A program made the translations under genes and the position numbers. The notes beneath the pieces were generated by a model, which saw only the letters and a program-made list of their open reading frames with translations, was not told the origin of the DNA and did not search any database. Shown here piece after piece: positions 58,966-64,000 of a DNA stretch of 64,000 bases. Source of the DNA: Leptasterias polaris (lineage: Eukaryota > Echinodermata > Asteroidea > Forcipulatida > Asteriidae); the NCBI GenBank assembly GCA_037783415.1, contig JAZGTN010000022.1, forward strand, positions 4,216,001 through 4,280,000, read 5' to 3'. Every line of letters starts with the position of its first letter. The first letter of the stretch is position 1.

Positions 58966-59963
58966 GGCATGTTTCTAACCAGCCTCGCTCGATAAAATGA
59001 AACCTGATAAAGTGTTGTATCCAAACAGTGGTGTTTTTAATCGACAAAACTATGTTTGTTTATTGGGAAAACTCGTATTTTTTTGTGTGTTTTTTTGATC
59101 GAAGATTTTTGTTGGTGATATCAAGTGGCTGTATACCAATAATTCATTTGTCATAGATCTGTGTAACATCTGTTGCTATATGTCACTATCGCCGTCATCG
59201 ATACTGCTGTTATTTATCTTCCTTGTTTTCTTGTGGCGAATAGTGTTTGCAAGATATCGGTGCACTTGTAAAAAAAATAACGAGCCAACACTTGTTTTAT
59301 CCTCGAAGAAATACTTATTGTTATGTTGGTGTTGTTTAGCATGTCAACACTAGTTCATTAATTTACGCTTGTACTTCTTATTCGTTTGAGCTAAAACAGA
59401 GCAATGGTGATGGAATGCATTGTTCACGTATGACGTGCATTTCGTTATCCGAAGTGTTTCTGATATACAACCATCAAGTGGTCTTCCTTAGCATAGCCTC
59501 GCCCATGCATAGGGCTTCATCAGTCCCTATATGATTCCTCGCGAACCTAGGAATTTATTGACACCTTGTTTCTTCATCGTAATTTTTTAACAGGTTTCTT
59601 CCGACACAGACATATACTGATAAGTGGCCCTGAAGTGAATACCACCTTAGCGACAACGACTGCAAGTACACTGATATCTCCGAAAAGAAAAAAATAAGAT
59701 AAATAACAGTATCGATGACGACGATAGTGACAAATCAACAGATGTTACATAAAGATTGATGACAACAATTTTATTATTCAAATGAATTATTGGCATAGCG
59801 CCACTCGATACAAGCATACAATTCTTCGATTGCTAAAAAAACAACAAACAAACCCCAAGCTTTTCCAATGAACAAAATACATTAATTATCGATCAGACAC
59901 CACGGTGCTGATACATAATTTTTTCGGGTTTCATTTTATCGAGCGAAGCGGGTTTAAACTGCC

Positions 59964-59970
59964 TATAAAA
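59964..59970 (+). promoter_or_regulatory. TATA box of the plus-strand WAP gene
   Basis: TATAAAA lies 88 bases upstream of the ATG at 60052, leaving room for a 5' UTR of about 55 bases. The same motif is conserved in the mirror copy of the inverted duplication. Confidence 0.6.
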
Positions 59971-60051
59971 GTCCCCGACAGTTGGTCACAATTTCATTTC
60001 CCGAAACGAATTCATCCGTGCGGAAGATCTTAGAATCGAAGTAAAGTCAAA

Positions 60052-63000
60052 ATGGCACGAGCAATTTCATTGGTGTTTTTGATGCTTGCTGGAGCTCTGC
60101 TCATCGCAACGACCAACTTGCAAGGTTTGTTCCCTTTTCTTAAAATGTTTTAAGTCTCTTGAGAGAGCCTGGCTCTTTTTGGGAGAATCTCTTTTCCAAT
60201 TCTTCACAAATACAATTTTCTGAACGTGCTTCTATGCAAAAGTTCTCTCTTGTTGAAATTTTCGCTATAATTGTGCTGTGCAAAGTTTTCCCCTTGCCAC
60301 AGAAAGCCGTGTCTGCATCAATGGCTTTGGCTCCGGCTGTGGGGGGGGGGGGGGGGGGGGGGGGGGAGAAGTATAATTGAATAATCGGGCACACGATCTT
60401 GAAAGTTAACAACAGCGCTAAACAGCTAGATTGCTTTGATCTGTTTTCTTACAAGTAGTTATTTTTCCTGCTTTGTAAAGTAATCTTTAGATCCGTTTAA
60501 ACCACGTTACTTCCAGGCTGATTCATAAAAATGCTCCAAACTTTAGAACGAAGTATATAGAGCGTTCGGATTCGTTGGAGAACCTGACGATGTCCTTGAT
60601 TTCTGATAGTTAATACAACCCCTGATAGTTTATTACGTCCCATCCGAAGGACACAGCAATATTGGTTAAGTGTCTTGCCTAAGGACACAAGTGTCACGAC
60701 CGGGACTCGAACCCACACTCTGTTGAAGTTAACTGCCCCCGGTTATGTAGTTTAGATGACTTACTTAAACATGTTTTTGTCCGTGCCGAAAACGTGACAT
60801 TTTAACAAATCCTTGTAAAATAGACTGTGCAAGTCTTGCACGTATCGAAAACGAGAAAACAACTCGAATAAAGACTATACTTCAATTCTTATGAAACAAA
60901 AACAAATTTAGATACCCATAACAATTTGTTACAAAAAATCAATTCTTATTATAATACAATCTGTTAGGATTTACATTGAAACACAATACAAACTTGGGAC
61001 GAGGATACTTTTTTTTCTTGTTTTCCTTTTTTTCTTGCAAACCCATTTGCCAATTATTCCCAAATTTGTGCGACCACATAGTTTTAACTATAACTTGAAC
61101 GTCAGTTGGGCAAAATTTATAATTGTTCATAAGTAACCGGAAATGGAGGTCAAGTCTTTTGTTTTATTTTTTGTATTTGTTAAATGCACTGTACTTTCAT
61201 ATATTTCGTGGCAAAGTATTACTTTCCCAAAAATGATTGTTATGCAAATTACGTTAAACTAAACTGTTTGAAGATATGGAAGAATCGCGCATACGTAAAT
61301 CTCAACACGGATGGTCCCGAAAGTTCGAGTACTTGCGAACCTTGCATAGTCATTACAGCCATTTGAACGTGTATACCTGCAAATTGTGTGGCCTTGTTAT
61401 TTGAACTATTTAACTGGAACTTTCTTGAATGATACATGCTGTTATTATATGCCTACTTTAGCTTCCCTCCTTCATTGCATCTGACAAAGTATTTGCTGCT
61501 ACTTAAATATATGCAGTTTTTGTGTAATTTGTTAGTCTTAACATGCTACCACTACCTTCCTTGCATTATTATGTAGGAGTGAGTGGAGAGAAACCAGGGA
61601 GCTGTCCGCAGGGTGTGTCCGGCGCATGGGGAGCTGCTCTCTGCATAGAAGCATGTTCAAATGACGAAGCTTGCACAGGGAGTAAGAAATGTTGTACCAA
61701 CTCATGTGGTGGGAGGCACTGCCTTGAAGGTATGTTGATCAGAAGCTCGAATTAAAAAGCACTGCGTATATCGGAATTCTCAAAACACAGGAAAGTTACT
61801 TTCACAATCATAATTGACAACTCCGACATCCCCAAACCCCCCCCCAAAAAAAAACCCCACAAAAAAACACCCCAAAACAAAACCAAAACTCATAGATCGT
61901 GCATTGCTTATCTTAAAGACCAGCTTGAATGAAAACGGCAATAAGAGATCTTTTGTTAAAATTAATTAACATATTTTCAATCAATAAGGAAATTTAGTTC
62001 ACATGAGAGTTACAGATTTTAATTGTGAAAACCCTCCAACAAACAAACAAACAAACAAACAAACAACTACCCCTCTCCGGTACTTTTCAAAAATATTCGC
62101 GAAAAGCTCCGGGAAGTCATCACCCATGTTACATGATTTGTGGGAGCTTCTTTTTGACGCACGCCGACAACGGCAGACATGTAGCTAGTTTTTTAAACCT
62201 TAAAGGTTGGGGCCTAATTTTTTGATAAATAGTTACTATGGTGTTCCATATGTGCCACTCCTTCCGTCGCCTTTTCAATTTTGTCCGTCGCCTTTTCAAT
62301 TTTGTCCGTCGCCTTTTCAATTTTGTCCGTCGCCTTTTCAATTTTGTCCGTCGCCTTTTCAATTTTCTTCCGTCGCCTTTTCAATTTTCTTCCGTCGCCT
62401 TTTCAATTTTCTTCCGTCGCCTTTTCAATTTTTCAGGCGCATTTTGTTTCTGAAACGGCCACGTGACTGTCACATGATGACCATGTGATGATTTGTTGGC
62501 AAAGAAAAATGATTGGATACCTCAACCATACTGTCTATGTACAGGCTTTGCTTAGTAAATCAAGAATGGAACTGAAAAAGGATATTATCGTAGTTATCTG
62601 GTCTCGCGACTGTGGATGAAGCAACGTATACATTTTGGCAACTGCGGTATGCCTCCCAAAGGTCGAATTTCCTTCGGAGTCATGTGATAGTCACCTGGTA
62701 GTCACGTGGACCCACGACGGACAAAATTGAAAAGGCGACGGACAAAATTGAAAAGGCGACAGACAAAATTGAAAAGGCGACGGACAAAATTGAAAAGGCG
62801 ACGGACAAAATTGAAAAGGCGACGGAAAGGAGTGGCACATATGGAACACCATAAGTTACGACAAATTCGTGTTAAAATGTCAAAATTACAATTACAAGAT
62901 AAACAAACAAACGATAAACAAGTTAAAAATAGCATTCCAACTGATTCCAACTAGCATTTATTTCGCTCATGTACCTGTTTAAAATCGTTGATCAACATGC

Positions 63001-63818
63001 GATTTTGAATACAAGAAGGAATATTGTTCCAAACTTTAGCACCGGCAAACTTAAAAGTTGTTTAGAACACTCAACTTTGTGTTTTATCATGCTATCATGA
63101 CAGACAACCCTCTCTTATAAAGTGTGCCAAGGAAAATATCATGCTATCAGGACTGACAATCCACTTTTATAAAATGTGCCGATGAAAATATCGTGCTATT
63201 ATGACAGACAATCCACTGATATGTTTATTTGTTTGTTTTGGTCCAAAAGTGGCTGACAAACCAGGAGTGTGCCCTGCGGATATTTCCGGCATGGTAGGAA
63301 TTTGTGGTTCTGTGTGTAAAGCAGATAGCGGCTGCCCCGACGACAAGAAATGCTGCCGCAACGGATGCGGGTTAAGCTGCGTATCTCCACAACCAGGTAT
63401 GAAGTACACTAAAGAGGAAAACAATACAGGTGGAATTAGCACACGATTTCAAGGTTGGATTAATCAGTTGGACCGTAGTAAGCCACATTTGCACAACTTT
63501 GTGTTTTATCATGCTATCATGACAGACAACCCTCTCTTATAAAGTGTGCCAAGGAAAATATCATGCTATCAGGACTGACAATCCACTTTTATAAAATGTG
63601 CCGATGAAAATATCGTGCTATTATGACAGACAATCCACTGATATGTTTATTTGTTTGTTTTGGTCCAAAAGTGGCTGACAAACCAGGAGTGTGCCCTGCG
63701 TATATTTCCGGCATGGGAGGAATTTGTGGTTCTGTGTGTAAAGCAGATAGCGGCTGCCCCGACGACAAGAAATGCTGCCGCAACGGATGCGGGTTAAGCT
63801 GCGTATCTCCACAACCAG
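60052..63818 (+). CDS. Secreted WAP (four-disulfide core) protein, partial at right edge
   Basis: WAP domains are small secreted modules that often inhibit serine proteases or act against microbes. Exon 1 (60052-60124) encodes 24 residues of a signal peptide with a hydrophobic core (ISLVFLMLAGALLIA) and ends in phase 1. WAP exon A is 61577-61729, WAP exon B 63250-63396 and WAP exon C 63672-63818; all three are phase 1-1 and can be joined, skipped or added without shifting frame. Each has the KPG.CP start, the KCC pair and eight cysteines. Exons B and C are copies from a 422-bp duplication and differ by two residues (Asp/Tyr and Val/Gly after CPA and SGM). No stop codon closes exon C before its donor, so the gene continues beyond the window. 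A TATA box is upstream at 59964. The middle intron carries a foldback element. Confidence 0.88.
60341..60367. repeat. Poly-G run in WAP intron 1
   Basis: About 26 consecutive G. It begins exactly where the right arm of the inverted duplication stops matching the left arm. Confidence 0.8.
60500..60725 (-). mobile_element. Tail-less fragment of the tRNA-Leu/Ser-type SINE
   Basis: GTGTCTTGCCTAAGGACACA and AGTGTCACGACCGGGACTCG, then AACCCACACTCTG, match the B-box region of the SINE at 51.54 kb on the same strand. The remainder is diverged. Confidence 0.5.
62237..62853. mobile_element. Foldback element with tandem repeats in its arms, 617 bp
   Basis: Ends TATGGTGTTCCATATGTGCC and GGCACATATGGAACACCATA are exact inverses. 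AGTTAC flanks both sides (62231-62236 and 62854-62859) as a 6-bp direct repeat. Inside each end is a run of 21-22-bp units (GTCGCCTTTTCAATTTTGTCC), about eight on the left and six on the right in inverse orientation. The unique centre is about 270 bp. It lies in the intron between WAP exons A and B. Confidence 0.85.
62951..63060 (-). mobile_element. LINE RT-end fragment
   Basis: Minus-strand translation reads AKVWNNIPSCIQNRMLINDF and ends at a stop, the familiar C-terminal end of a CR1/L2-like reverse transcriptase ORF. Confidence 0.55.
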
Positions 63819-63918
63819 GTATGAAGTACACTAAAGAGGAAAACAATACAGGTGGAATTAGCACACGGTTTCAAGGTTGGATTAATCAGTTGGACCGTAG
63901 TAAGCCACATTTGCACAG
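63075..63918 (+). repeat. 422-bp tandem duplication carrying a WAP exon
   Basis: 63075-63496 and 63497-63918 are two direct copies that differ at about three positions that I can see. Each copy includes the intron end, one complete WAP exon and the following donor region. Both splice sites are retained in both copies. Confidence 0.9.
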
Positions 63919-64000
63919 CGACAAAGTTTGAGTCTTAATCTGCCATTTTTACTATTATCTTTTATCTGTGTAAACTTGAGTTGTTCTTCGAACGATGGTT

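Larger units (their letters stand above)
58573..60340. repeat. Large inverted duplication with WAP first exons
   Basis: The left arm (about 58573-59275) and right arm (about 59655-60340) are inverse copies with moderate divergence. They cover part of intron 1, the signal-peptide exon, the TATA box and several hundred bases upstream (ATCGATACTGCTGTTATTTA against TAAATAACAGTATCGAT). The spacer is about 380 bp and not repeated. Confidence 0.8.

Noticed and set aside
62129..62954. Arg/Lys-rich and Phe-rich repeat frames
   Set aside because: They are translations of the 21-bp units in the foldback element arms.

Overview
This is a eukaryotic nuclear window. It shows introns with GT..AG ends, many repeats, AT-rich intergenic DNA, tRNA-derived SINEs and TTAA-flanked MITEs. 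The recognisable proteins are animal ones: NBAS, MRPS16, C18orf32/UPF0729, a SLC39A1-3-type ZIP transporter and WAP-domain secreted proteins. Together with the repeat style this points to a marine invertebrate, probably a deuterostome such as an echinoderm. The phylum is inferred, not shown.

Layout. 0.85-22.3 kb (minus): 21 consecutive, frame-consistent coding exons of NBAS, from the start codon to about residue 706; the rest lies off the left edge. Its introns hold a 36-bp minisatellite (3.1-3.6 kb), a 2.6-kb 54-bp satellite (8.1-10.7 kb), SINEs and several TTAA MITEs. 25.1-25.8 kb (minus): two-exon MRPS16. 26.4-27.1 kb: a 733-bp near-perfect foldback element with a 9-bp target-site duplication. 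30.0-31.3 kb (plus): two-exon C18orf32 homologue. 36.3-37.5 kb (minus): ZIP transporter with a single coding exon. 41.9-46.6 kb (plus): six-exon gene for a 542-residue, very Glu-rich protein that I do not recognise. 48.2-52 kb: satellite with a 73-bp unit, interrupted by a tRNA-derived SINE. 58.6-60.3 kb: large inverted duplication with two divergent copies of a WAP-gene signal-peptide exon. 60.05 kb to the right edge (plus): a WAP gene with three WAP exons in view, two of them from a fresh 422-bp tandem duplication.

The genes do not form a pathway. NBAS works in Golgi-to-ER tethering, MRPS16 in the mitochondrial small ribosomal subunit, C18orf32 at the ER or lipid droplets, ZIP in zinc import, and the WAP proteins are secreted, probably as protease inhibitors or antimicrobials. 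The most unusual material is the unassigned Glu-rich gene (with an apparent GC-AG intron), the growing WAP locus, and the foldback elements and satellites.
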